Source: Eubacteriaceae bacterium (GTDB lineage Bacteria > Bacillota > Clostridia > Lachnospirales > Lachnospiraceae). Taken from it: a stretch of 64,000 nucleotides of DNA. The stretch spans positions 216,331-280,330 of the forward strand of contig CABIWJ010000003.1 in NCBI GenBank assembly GCA_902362455.1. The letters are read 5' to 3'. Made by a program: the position numbers and the translations under genes. Under the pieces are notes generated by a model that was not told the DNA's origin, made no database searches, and saw nothing but the letters and a program-made list of their open reading frames with translations. The stretch's first letter is position 1. Each line of letters opens with the position of its first letter. Below, piece by piece: positions 1-7,457 of the stretch.

Positions 1-919
1 TTCCATAATCTGATTTCAGGAAATATTCATCCTCATCTTTAACAGAAACATATATTTCTCTATTCTTATCATCTACACTTTCAACATACTCTCCTGCATT
101 TATCCTGCTTAATCTGCTAAGGTCACTGCTTACCGTAAATACTGCAATCCAAGCCATAACACAAGTCCATTTTATAGTAAATCTGATAAATCTCTTTAAG
201 TTTGAAACATTATTTTTTAAAAATTTACTTTCTTTATTATTCTTTACATTAAAACATTCTTTTGCTTCTCTATATGAACCTTTATCTCCTAATATTTTCA
301 AATATTCACAAAAATTTTCATCTTTCTCAAATACTCGTTTTATATAAATATTTTTACGCTCTGTGCCTTTCTTACTTTGCACTTTCGCTGTTAATCTTAC
401 AGATTTCTTATTAATGACAACGTTGCTTATCTCTGAAAGTTTCTCCATTTTACCCATCGCAATAAAATCTTCGTATGTGACATCTTCAGCAACAGCCATT
501 AAAACCACCTTAATGTTATTTACAATATAGAATAATCTCATTAATCTTCCACCTGTACTTCCTGTCGGATTAATAAGATACATTTTATCCTTTATCTTAT
601 ACCAGAAGGTTGAGGCCCTGAGTCTGTATAATTCGCCCTTTTCGTCAATTATATATACCCGCATCATATTAAATATCCATAGCATCATGTTCACAGCCAT
701 AATGATTATTGACACGATTGCTGCCGAAAGCAGAAGAATTCTATATAAATCATATGAAATTTTTTGTATAAAACACGAAAAAAGAGACAAAAACAATGGT
801 ATAAACGGAAAAATACCTAAAAAGGTTATAAGGTATCTTCCAGCTCCCATAATGTTGTTTTTGCTCTGCTCAATAGCTGAATAAGTTAAAATTGTACTTG
901 TTTCTTTTTTATTTTCCAT
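1..919 (-). CDS. Membrane protein of unknown function, 3'-partial
   Basis: The frame is open from an ATG at 919 to the left edge of the window, so about 306 codons are visible and the C-terminus is missing. I do not recognise the family. Residues 29-51 and 60-83 form two adjacent hydrophobic segments. A soluble Lys/Glu-rich stretch of about 150 residues follows, then a third hydrophobic segment near residues 237-253. The two N-terminal helices followed by a cytosolic region resemble YcxB-like membrane proteins, but this is only a topology resemblance. The start has no strong SD; GAAAGG lies about 20 nt upstream. It lies downstream of lepB on the same strand with a gap of about 100 nt and may be co-transcribed with it. 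Confidence 0.7.
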   Translation of the reverse strand, partial: MENKKETSTILTYSAIEQSKNNIMGAGRYLITFLGIFPFIPLFLSLFSCFIQKISYDLYRILLLSAAIVSIIIMAVNMMLWIFNMMRVYIIDEKGELYRLRASTFWYKIKDKMYLINPTGSTGGRLMRLFYIVNNIKVVLMAVAEDVTYEDFIAMGKMEKLSEISNVVINKKSVRLTAKVQSKKGTERKNIYIKRVFEKDENFCEYLKILGDKGSYREAKECFNVKNNKESKFLKNNVSNLKRFIRFTIKWTCVMAWIAVFTVSSDLSRLSRINAGEYVESVDDKNREIYVSVKDEDEYFLKSDYG

Positions 920-1021
920 TAATTAATTCTAACTAAACCTTTCGTTTTAATCTCCATTACACAGTTTTTTTTTATAAAAATAATATTTTCTTGTTCTATT
1001 TTTTCTTGTGCTATTTTTACT

Positions 1022-1729
1022 CTATTTCTTCAAAAGTGATTTTATTGATGGATAATATCTGAATATTGCTTTTGCAATAATTTCTTTCTTCTTAACTGTT
1101 CCCCAGACTCTTGAATCGCTTGATTCATCTCTGTTATCTCCCATCATAAAATATTCACCCTTTGGCACTTCGTATTCGGTTCTGCCTTCACTCTTCTCCC
1201 AACCATTTCTTACATAATCTTCTTCAAGTTTCTCACCATTTATGTAAACTGTATTATCTTCGATAACTATTTTATCACCTGGTAAACCGATAATTCTCTT
1301 GATATAAATAGTATTTTCCTTATCAGGTGCATTAAACATTACGATATCTCCACGTTTAGGATCACTAAACATATATGATAATCTGAAGCCAAGAACTTTA
1401 TCATTAATATTTATCGTACTAATCATTGAACCTGATGGCACTTTTGCATTTACTATAACAAAATTACTTAAAATGTATGCTACAATAAATGCACCTGCAA
1501 AAATCATTATCCAACTGCAAAGTTCTCTAAACCATGATGTTTCTTCTTCATCATCTTTATTCTTTTTCTTAGATTTCTTCTGTTTATCGTCAATTTCTCT
1601 GGATTTTACGACTGTTTTAGTATTCTCTGCTGCTTCATTATTAATATTTTTTTCTGCATTTTCACTATCCGATGCGTTATCCCCATTAGTTTTCATTTCA
1701 TCTAATATTTCATCATGATTATAATTCAT
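1022..1729 (-). CDS. lepB: Signal peptidase I
   Basis: This is a membrane-anchored serine protease that removes signal peptides from secreted preproteins on the outer face of the membrane. The 235-residue protein has a charged cytosolic N-terminal region of about 65 residues, one membrane segment (about 73-93), and then the family S26 catalytic boxes. The nucleophile is in PSGSM (Ser101). The general-base Lys144 is in YIKRIIGLPGD. The conserved GDNRDESSDSR box follows further on. The Asn/Glu/Lys-rich N-terminal extension is longer than in short Bacillus SipS-type enzymes. A small dyad (GCGTAGAATACGC) lies just upstream of the start, around 1740-1753. Confidence 0.95.
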   Translation of the reverse strand: MNYNHDEILDEMKTNGDNASDSENAEKNINNEAAENTKTVVKSREIDDKQKKSKKKNKDDEEETSWFRELCSWIMIFAGAFIVAYILSNFVIVNAKVPSGSMISTININDKVLGFRLSYMFSDPKRGDIVMFNAPDKENTIYIKRIIGLPGDKIVIEDNTVYINGEKLEEDYVRNGWEKSEGRTEYEVPKGEYFMMGDNRDESSDSRVWGTVKKKEIIAKAIFRYYPSIKSLLKK

Positions 1730-1795
1730 TCTGCTACCCGCGTATTCTACGCTTACCCTTTCCTTGTATTAAGTAAATACTTGTCTGTAACCTTT

Positions 1796-2632
1796 CTACT
1801 TGCTTGCATTTATAATTTTATCAACTGCCATATCTACAAATGTATTGTCAGCCTCATCAAATCTACCCTCGTCTGCCAGTTTAGCAATTGCCGGAACAAT
1901 TGGAAGCTTTCCTAATAATTCAACACCTATCTCTGATGCTATCTCATCTATTTTACTTTCTCCGAATACTGCTATCTTCTTACCACAATCAGGACATTCT
2001 ATATAACTGTAATTCTCTACTATTCCCATAACCGGAATATCCATTTTCACAACCATATTATAAGCTTTCTTAACAATAAGTCTTACAAGGTCTTGTGGAG
2101 AAGTTACTATAATTGCACCATCTACCGGAATTGACTGAAATACTGTCAATGGTACATCTCCTGTTCCCGGTGGCATATCTATTAACAAATAATCTAATTC
2201 TCCCCAGTACACGTCACTCCAGAATTGTTTTACAACACTTGATATGACAGGTCCTCTCCAGATAACTGGCTCTTCCTCATCCTCTAATAGAAGATTAACT
2301 GACATCACCTTAATTCCAGAGCTTGTCTCTACAGGATATAAACCATTTCCATCTCCATTAGCTGTTTCATTTAACCCAAACATTTTAGGAATAGATGGTC
2401 CCGTAATATCTGCATCAAGAATTCCAACTTTATAGCCTTTCTTCTTAAGTTTAGCAGCTAATGAAGAAGTTACTAATGACTTACCTACGCCACCCTTTCC
2501 ACTCATAACTGCTATAACTTTATTAATCTGGCTTCTACTGTTCATTGGTTCGTATTTCATTCTATTATTTGATGAACAGCCTGCACAACTTTCACTTGTA
2601 CATTCTGAATTATTACATTGTCTGTCTGACAT
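1796..2632 (-). CDS. mrp: Mrp/NBP35-family ATPase, Fe-S cluster carrier
   Basis: This is a P-loop NTPase of the Mrp/ApbC/NBP35 family. Such proteins bind Fe-S clusters at a dimer interface and pass them to apoproteins in the cytosol. The Walker A motif GKGGVGKS is at residues 45-52 and the switch motif IDMPPGTGDVPL near 151. A C-terminal CPDC pair (Cys213/Cys216) is the usual cluster ligand. The N-terminus has an extra Cys cluster (Cys6, 11, 16, 19), as in NBP35-like forms, which suggests a second cluster. The start is preceded by GAGGAAGT. It shares the Fe-S theme with the sufCB pair about 3 kb away but is not in the same operon. Confidence 0.92.
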   Translation of the reverse strand: MSDRQCNNSECTSESCAGCSSNNRMKYEPMNSRSQINKVIAVMSGKGGVGKSLVTSSLAAKLKKKGYKVGILDADITGPSIPKMFGLNETANGDGNGLYPVETSSGIKVMSVNLLLEDEEEPVIWRGPVISSVVKQFWSDVYWGELDYLLIDMPPGTGDVPLTVFQSIPVDGAIIVTSPQDLVRLIVKKAYNMVVKMDIPVMGIVENYSYIECPDCGKKIAVFGESKIDEIASEIGVELLGKLPIVPAIAKLADEGRFDEADNTFVDMAVDKIINASK

Positions 2633-2681
2633 AGCTTACTTCCTCACTTTATAAACAAATCTTTCTACATAATACCATATT

Positions 2682-2963
2682 TTAATACAAATCACAATCT
2701 TCTTCAATAATATGAATCTCCAGAAAATCAAAATCTATGCTTTCAACAAAATTATCTGAATTAAATCTTGTCTTTGCTACTTTTTTAAATTCTGAAATAT
2801 TCGACTCTAACCAGATTGGTTTACTCAAATCAAATTCCAAGCAAACTTCATCTAGTGCTGCAAATATCTTCTTTGTCCTTGTCATATTTATATCAGGATT
2901 TTCAACTACCATATCCTTAAGCATACGATTATCTTTATATATTTTAGCCCATAATCTAAACAT
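2682..2963 (-). CDS. Conserved small protein of unknown function
   Basis: This 93-residue cytosolic protein begins MFRLWAKIYKDN and is of a type I have seen repeatedly in Lachnospiraceae; no function is known to me. It has no membrane segment or metal motif. It is rich in acidic and aromatic residues, with a central FDLSKPIWL block and an acidic C-terminal IIEEDCDLY. The start at 2963 is chosen because GAGGAT lies 6 nt upstream; an in-frame ATG at 2975 overlaps that SD. It sits divergently from degV and just upstream of mrp on the same strand, with a gap of about 50 nt, so it may be co-transcribed with mrp. Confidence 0.75.
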   Translation of the reverse strand: MFRLWAKIYKDNRMLKDMVVENPDINMTRTKKIFAALDEVCLEFDLSKPIWLESNISEFKKVAKTRFNSDNFVESIDFDFLEIHIIEEDCDLY

Positions 2964-3054
2964 TGTAATCCTCATTTCTAATCAGTTCTTTTGCGTCATT
3001 ATAACATAAAACAATATTTATATACAAATTATTTAATTTTTATATTATTTCATC

Positions 3055-3083
3055 TTGTAGTTTCAAAAACCACATGATATAAT
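3055..3083 (+). promoter_or_regulatory. Candidate vegetative promoter for degV
   Basis: TTGTAG at 3055-3060 and TATAAT at 3078-3083 are separated by 17 nt. They point toward degV, leaving a leader of about 120 nt. A second TATAAT at 3174-3179 has no good -35. A GC-rich dyad (GTGTC...GACAC) lies near 3146-3166 in the leader. Confidence 0.5.
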
Positions 3084-3211
3084 ATCCACATCTGTTAGGG
3101 TTAGTTGATAATTTTTCAGCCATACTTAATTTACATATGAGATTTGTGTCTGTGCGCACTCGACACATTTCATTATAATATACAGAAGTGTGCGCGGAAA
3201 TGAGGAATATA

Positions 3212-4096
3212 ATGAATTTTCAGATAATCAGCGACGGAGCATGTGATTTACTCCATGAATATACAACAGAACACAATATAACAATCGTTCCATTCTATGT
3301 AACCTTTGATGGCGAACATTATACCAAAGAAGGTGAAGGAATTGACCACGATGCTTTCTATCTCAAGATGATTAATGAACATGCCGTCCCTAAGTCATCG
3401 CTTCCTTCAGTACAGGATTATTTAGATAAATTCCAGCCATTTGTTGATGAAGGTATGCCAATAATCTGTATAACCATCACAACTAAATTCAGTGGTTCAT
3501 ATAACAGTGCGTGTACAGCTAAAAATTTAATTCTTGAATCTAATCCCGATGCTAAAATTGCAGTTATCGATTCGACACTCAATACAGCAAGTGAAGGGTT
3601 ATTCGTAAATGAAGCCGTAAAATTAAGAGATAAAGGCATTTCTTTTGAGGATGCAGTTAACGAATTAGAAAATATAAAATCAACAGGAAGAATCTATTTT
3701 ACGGTCGGTTCTTTAGAATATTTAGTCAAAAACGGACGTATCGGTAAACTTGCAGTTTTAGCCGGAGATAAACTCGGCATACGCCCTATAATTATTATGA
3801 AAGATGGCGATATCTCTCTTGGAGGAATATCCAGAAGCCGCAAGAAATCACTTCAAAGTGTATTAAATTCGATTTCATCATATTTCAAAGATCCTGCAAT
3901 CAATATAGCAGATTATAACTTCTCCGTTGCATGTGGTTATGGAATTGAGGAAGCTAAAGAGTTTCAGGCTGAATTCGAAGAATTATTAGGTGTAAAATGT
4001 GACCCTGCAGTCAAGATACGAATTGGTACTACTATTGGTTGTCATACTGGCCCATATGCTCTTGGTGTTGGCCTTATTAAAAAATCATCTTTATAA
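3212..4096 (+). CDS. DegV family fatty-acid-binding protein
   Basis: DegV/FakB-type proteins bind a single fatty acid and, with the kinase FakA, support incorporation of exogenous fatty acids. Some members have no known partner. The 294-residue protein shows the family landmarks: SDGACDL at the N-terminus, the TTKFSGSYNSA ligand-contact loop near residue 90, and the GRIGKLA stretch near 175. It ends in the usual GPYALGVG-type tail. The start at 3212 has GAGGAA 6 nt upstream; a longer frame from a GTG at 3188 runs through this SD and is less likely. No fakA is visible nearby. It is transcribed alone and ends at a strong stem-loop terminator. Confidence 0.88.
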   Translation: MNFQIISDGACDLLHEYTTEHNITIVPFYVTFDGEHYTKEGEGIDHDAFYLKMINEHAVPKSSLPSVQDYLDKFQPFVDEGMPIICITITTKFSGSYNSACTAKNLILESNPDAKIAVIDSTLNTASEGLFVNEAVKLRDKGISFEDAVNELENIKSTGRIYFTVGSLEYLVKNGRIGKLAVLAGDKLGIRPIIIMKDGDISLGGISRSRKKSLQSVLNSISSYFKDPAINIADYNFSVACGYGIEEAKEFQAEFEELLGVKCDPAVKIRIGTTIGCHTGPYALGVGLIKKSSL

Positions 4097-4164
4097 ATAA
4101 TTCCTCTATAAAAATAGTTACCTTCTAAATAAAATATTTAACTTCCAATAAATAAAATAATTAA

Positions 4165-4214
4165 AGCTGATGTATTACAATTCATAAAATTGTTATACAT
4201 CAGCTCTTTATTTT
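4165..4214 (+). terminator. Rho-independent terminator after degV
   Basis: A 17-bp stem with one mismatch (4165-4181 with 4189-4205) carries a short loop and is followed by CTTTATTTT. The left flank is A-rich, so it could also act for the convergent mecA gene. Confidence 0.85.
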
Positions 4215-4284
4215 ATATATTTTTATATATCAGATATTTTCGCATATTCTACTGCTTATATACCAGTTTGATTATAAATTACTT

Positions 4285-5040
4285 TTACATATATGCTGTA
4301 AGAAATCTATATGCACTCATATCAAATATCACTTCGCCCTGTTCTCTGACATAAGCTATTATCTTCTTGTTGTTGGTTAAATTTGATGAATACTCGATTG
4401 CAAGTCTGGTTATCGTCTTAAAATCATTAATGGATAATCTATACTTATCAATTACTAAGCAATACAAATCTTTATTCTTAAGATAATACAACTCGCTTCT
4501 GATGGATTTATTAATATTTACTGCTTTACAATAATCTACCAATCCCTGAATCGTTGGCATCGCAACCATAAGCTTAGGATAATCCAGCATATTTTGGTAG
4601 TCTCTTCCTACAGTAAAATTCTCTTCAACTAAGTCCTCTTTCTCATCATTAGCTTCTATCTCATCATTAGCTTCTATCTCATCTTCAAAATCTTCTATCA
4701 TATCATCACCTTGCAGTTCACTATCTACCTCATTCTCGCTGATTATGTCTGCAACTGTTTCCTTGATGTTATTAATCATATCATCGTATCCACCATCTTC
4801 TTTCTCCGTGAAAGTAATGGCTATTGAGTTCTGGCTTATCGGCATTATCTGCATTGAAAGAAGTCCCTCTTTAGGTTCATATCCTACTTCCTGCTCTGCC
4901 CTTTCCACAACTTCATGTAAAAAATCATGTATTTTACTTTTATTCTTAAAGAAATCTTCTAAAACAATTCCAAATTCCTGCATATCTTCCTTAGATACTA
5001 TGCATCTTACCGTATCTTCATCAATTCTTCGAAATTTCAT
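4285..5040 (-). CDS. mecA: MecA-like ClpC adaptor protein
   Basis: MecA/YpbH proteins deliver substrates to ClpCP and, in Bacillus, control competence. This 251-residue protein starts MKFRRIDEDTVRC and has the N-terminal substrate-binding domain, including the EDMQEFGI stretch. An acidic linker and the C-terminal ClpC-binding domain follow (about residues 160-251). The linker holds an in-frame duplication encoding DEIEAN twice (nucleotides about 4648-4681). The start at 5040 has AGGTGG 7 nt upstream, whereas the 51-nt longer frame has no SD. It is a single-gene unit facing the degV terminator. Confidence 0.85.
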   Translation of the reverse strand: MKFRRIDEDTVRCIVSKEDMQEFGIVLEDFFKNKSKIHDFLHEVVERAEQEVGYEPKEGLLSMQIMPISQNSIAITFTEKEDGGYDDMINNIKETVADIISENEVDSELQGDDMIEDFEDEIEANDEIEANDEKEDLVEENFTVGRDYQNMLDYPKLMVAMPTIQGLVDYCKAVNINKSIRSELYYLKNKDLYCLVIDKYRLSINDFKTITRLAIEYSSNLTNNKKIIAYVREQGEVIFDMSAYRFLTAYM

Positions 5041-5193
5041 AATACCACCTACTTTCTGTGAAATTTCTGATTCATACTCGTCTTTCCTCAATTTTCTACC
5101 TTTTGTTTAGAATATAATATCATATATTACTCAATTATGACAGATATTTTTTATCAAAAAAATATAAAATTTTTATTTCATTTTTCGACATAA

Positions 5194-6129
5194 TTATTTC
5201 AAAAAGCCATTTACAATTTCTGCTTCTGCCTCTTCTTCAGTAAGACCAAGTGTCATAAGTTTTATAATCTGCTCGCCTGCAATCTTACCAATGGCAGCTT
5301 CATGAATCAGTTGTGCCTCTAAATTATTTGCAGTAATTTCAGGTATAGCACTTATCTTAGCATTATCCATTATTATCGCATCACACTCTGAATGTCCGGC
5401 ACACATATTATTTCCATTAATTTTAGAAACAAATAACTGTTTTGAATCTTCTTTTGCAACAGCTCTTGAGATTACATTTGTACTTGAATTCTTACCATTA
5501 AGATTTACTTCAAACTCTGATTTCGCATACTGTTTACCATGAGTCATAAGTTTCTCTTTAATGATAAGTGTTGCATTGTCACCTAATTCAGCTTTAGTTA
5601 TTCTGTCTGTAGAATCAATTCCCTTTATCTGGACAGTTTCCATCTCCATATATCCACCATTAGCTATATGAACTATAGTTGTTGGATTCATTACATTTTC
5701 ACCTGAACCGTCACCTGCTCCATAATGTTTCTCAACATATTTAAGTTTAGAATTCTCACCAACATAGAATGTATGAATTCCATCATGCTGTGACTTTTTC
5801 TCTCCACCATTATGTATTCCACAACCTGCAATTATCGTTACGTCGCAATTTTCTCCAATATAGAAATCATTGTATACTAAATCAGTAAGTCCTGTCTGGC
5901 TTAAAACAACCGGAATATGCACACTTTCATTCTTCGTATTAGGTTTAATTATAATGTCTATTCCTGGTTTATCTGTTTTAGTAACTATATCAATGTTAGC
6001 TGTTGTATTCCTTCCTGCAAGCTGTCCGTTTGCTCTTATATTATATGCTCCCTCCGGTACTCCATGAAGATCAGCAATTTCTTCAAGTAATCCCATTTGT
6101 ATTCTATCTATTTTATTCTTGTTATCCAC
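5194..6129 (-). CDS. sufB: Short SufB-type Fe-S scaffold subunit
   Basis: This SufB/SufD-fold protein is the scaffold half of a minimal SUF system. At 311 residues it is much shorter than the roughly 460-residue SufB and has the beta-helix core without the long N-terminal part. Such short SufB proteins pair with SufC alone in anaerobes and archaea, an arrangement called SMS or SufBC-only. Candidate ligands include Cys residues in CDVTIIAGCGI and the motif MCAGHSECDAI; the conserved GKIAGEQ-like tail follows. The start is taken as GTG at 6129 with GGAG 6 nt upstream. An intergenic cassette separates it from sufC (see 6133-6292). Confidence 0.88.
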   Translation of the reverse strand: MDNKNKIDRIQMGLLEEIADLHGVPEGAYNIRANGQLAGRNTTANIDIVTKTDKPGIDIIIKPNTKNESVHIPVVLSQTGLTDLVYNDFYIGENCDVTIIAGCGIHNGGEKKSQHDGIHTFYVGENSKLKYVEKHYGAGDGSGENVMNPTTIVHIANGGYMEMETVQIKGIDSTDRITKAELGDNATLIIKEKLMTHGKQYAKSEFEVNLNGKNSSTNVISRAVAKEDSKQLFVSKINGNNMCAGHSECDAIIMDNAKISAIPEITANNLEAQLIHEAAIGKIAGEQIIKLMTLGLTEEEAEAEIVNGFLK

Positions 6130-6132
6130 AAT

Positions 6133-6292
6133 ATTCTCCATTTCTGAGCATCTTATCGCGAAGAGGCGATGAGAAATTCGCGCAGGCGATTTCTCATCTG
6201 CCATAAATGCTATTTGTTTTCGCTCTTAAACAAATAGCTGTGTAAAAAATAAGTGTATCAGCATTATTTTTCACACTATTCTCCATTTCTGA
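6133..6292 (-). repeat. Intergenic hairpin cassette A between sufC and sufB
   Basis: A 15-bp direct repeat (ATTCTCCATTTCTGA) occurs at 6133-6147 and 6278-6292, 145 bp apart. On the minus strand each copy is an SD context (CAGAAATGGAGAAT). Between the copies lie three stem-loops: GTGTGAAAAAT...TTTTTTACAC, AGCTATTTG...CAAATAGC and GATGAGAAATCG...TTTCTCATC. Cassettes B (26524-26696) and C (24636-24795) share this plan. Confidence 0.75.
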
Positions 6293-6304
6293 TTGATATA
6301 TATT

Positions 6305-7021
6305 TTATTTATAAAATTTACAACTACCTGTTCCGTCTAATAATTCAGGTAAAATATCTTCTTTCTTACCCTGTGCCTGTATCTCACCATTTGCAAGGAC
6401 TAATATCTCATCAGCAATATTAAGTATTCTTTCCTGATGTGAAATAATTATTATGGAAGCATCTTTCTCGTTGTGCATTTTCTCAAATACATCTATCAGA
6501 TTTTTAAAACTCCATAAGTCAATTCCTGCTTCCGGCTCATCAAACACACTTAATTTAGTACCTCTGGCAATAATTGTAGCTATCTCAATTCTCTTTAACT
6601 CTCCGCCAGAAAGACTTCCATCAACATCTCTGTTAATATAATCTCTGGCACACAGTCCGACTTCTGACAAATAATCACATGCGCTTGACACTGATAATGT
6701 ATTACCTGATGCTAATTTAATCAAATCCTTAACTTTAATTCCTTTGAATTTAACAGGCTGCTGAAATGCAAAACTTATTCCTGCTTTTGCTCTGTCAGTA
6801 ATACTCATATCTGTTATATCCTGACCATCGAAAATTATCTGTCCTTCTGTCGGCTTGTAAATACCTGCAATTATTTTTGCCAATGTAGATTTACCACCAC
6901 CATTAGGTCCTGTAATTGCAACAAATTTCTTATCATCTATCTTAACACTAACATTTTTAAGTATACCTTTTTCTCCATCTCCCTGTGGCACGTCAAATGA
7001 TATATTCTTTAGTTCTAACAT
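6305..7021 (-). CDS. sufC: SufC Fe-S assembly ATPase
   Basis: SufC is the ABC-type ATPase that drives Fe-S cluster assembly on SufB in the cytosol; it is not a transporter. The 238-residue protein has Walker A GPNGGGKST (38-46), the ABC signature LSGGELKR, Walker B LSVFDEPEAGID and the H-loop in ISHQERIL. The start at 7021 (MLELKNISF) has AAAGGAA about 8 nt upstream; nine extra N-terminal codons in a longer frame lack support. The gene is followed by sufB only. No sufS, sufU or sufD is visible, as expected for the two-component system. Confidence 0.93.
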   Translation of the reverse strand: MLELKNISFDVPQGDGEKGILKNVSVKIDDKKFVAITGPNGGGKSTLAKIIAGIYKPTEGQIIFDGQDITDMSITDRAKAGISFAFQQPVKFKGIKVKDLIKLASGNTLSVSSACDYLSEVGLCARDYINRDVDGSLSGGELKRIEIATIIARGTKLSVFDEPEAGIDLWSFKNLIDVFEKMHNEKDASIIIISHQERILNIADEILVLANGEIQAQGKKEDILPELLDGTGSCKFYK

Positions 7022-7114
7022 ATATAAATTCCTTTCCTGATTATACACTTAACAATTACATGCCATATTGTAACACAATTTAATCAAATTGCACAGTATA
7101 CACATCATATGATT

Positions 7115-7303
7115 TTAGTTATATTTTCTCATATTCTTCTCAGACTTTTTCTTTCTTGCCACTATCATTCCACCAATTTTACCTGATTCCTTAGCAGACA
7201 ATCCTTTCCAGCCCAGTTCTTTAACCTTGTCTAATAATCCTAACTCCTCAGCTATCTCATATTTTAATTTATCATTTTCAGACAGATTATCATAATTACC
7301 CAT
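7115..7303 (-). CDS. Alpha/beta-type small acid-soluble spore protein
   Basis: SASPs coat and protect forespore DNA and are cut by the Gpr protease at germination. This 62-residue protein keeps the family core: KYEIAEELGLLDKV matches the KxEIAxELG block that contains the Gpr site, and SAKESGKIGGMIVARK matches the SxxxGxIGGxMVxR DNA-binding block. The C-terminus is basic. The start at 7303 has GAGG upstream; an ATG at 7315 overlaps the SD. A sigma-G-like promoter lies upstream (7340-7368), which supports forespore expression. Confidence 0.8.
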   Translation of the reverse strand: MGNYDNLSENDKLKYEIAEELGLLDKVKELGWKGLSAKESGKIGGMIVARKKKSEKNMRKYN

Positions 7304-7339
7304 ACTATACCTCATTTCTGCAACATTTTATTCTAATTA

Positions 7340-7368
7340 TATTATGTTTAATTACAATACACTTATTC
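7340..7368 (-). promoter_or_regulatory. Candidate sigma-G promoter for the SASP gene
   Basis: On the minus strand GAATA (7364-7368) and CATAATA (7340-7346) are separated by 17 nt. This fits the Bacillus/Clostridium sigma-G consensus GHATR-N17/18-CATNHTA. Transcription would start about 30 nt before the start codon. Confidence 0.55.
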
Positions 7369-7375
7369 ATTAAAA

Positions 7376-7436
7376 TAAAAAACGCAATCTAAATCATTTA
7401 CACATATTACAATGCAAAATCAATTAGATTACGTTT
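7376..7436 (-). terminator. Terminator of the flotillin operon
   Basis: On the minus strand AACGTAATCTAA pairs with TTAGATTGCGTT across a loop of about 30 nt, followed by TTTTATTTT. It overlaps the sigma-G promoter region of the SASP gene. Confidence 0.65.
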
Positions 7437-7457
7437 TATGTTAGAACACGCTATTCT

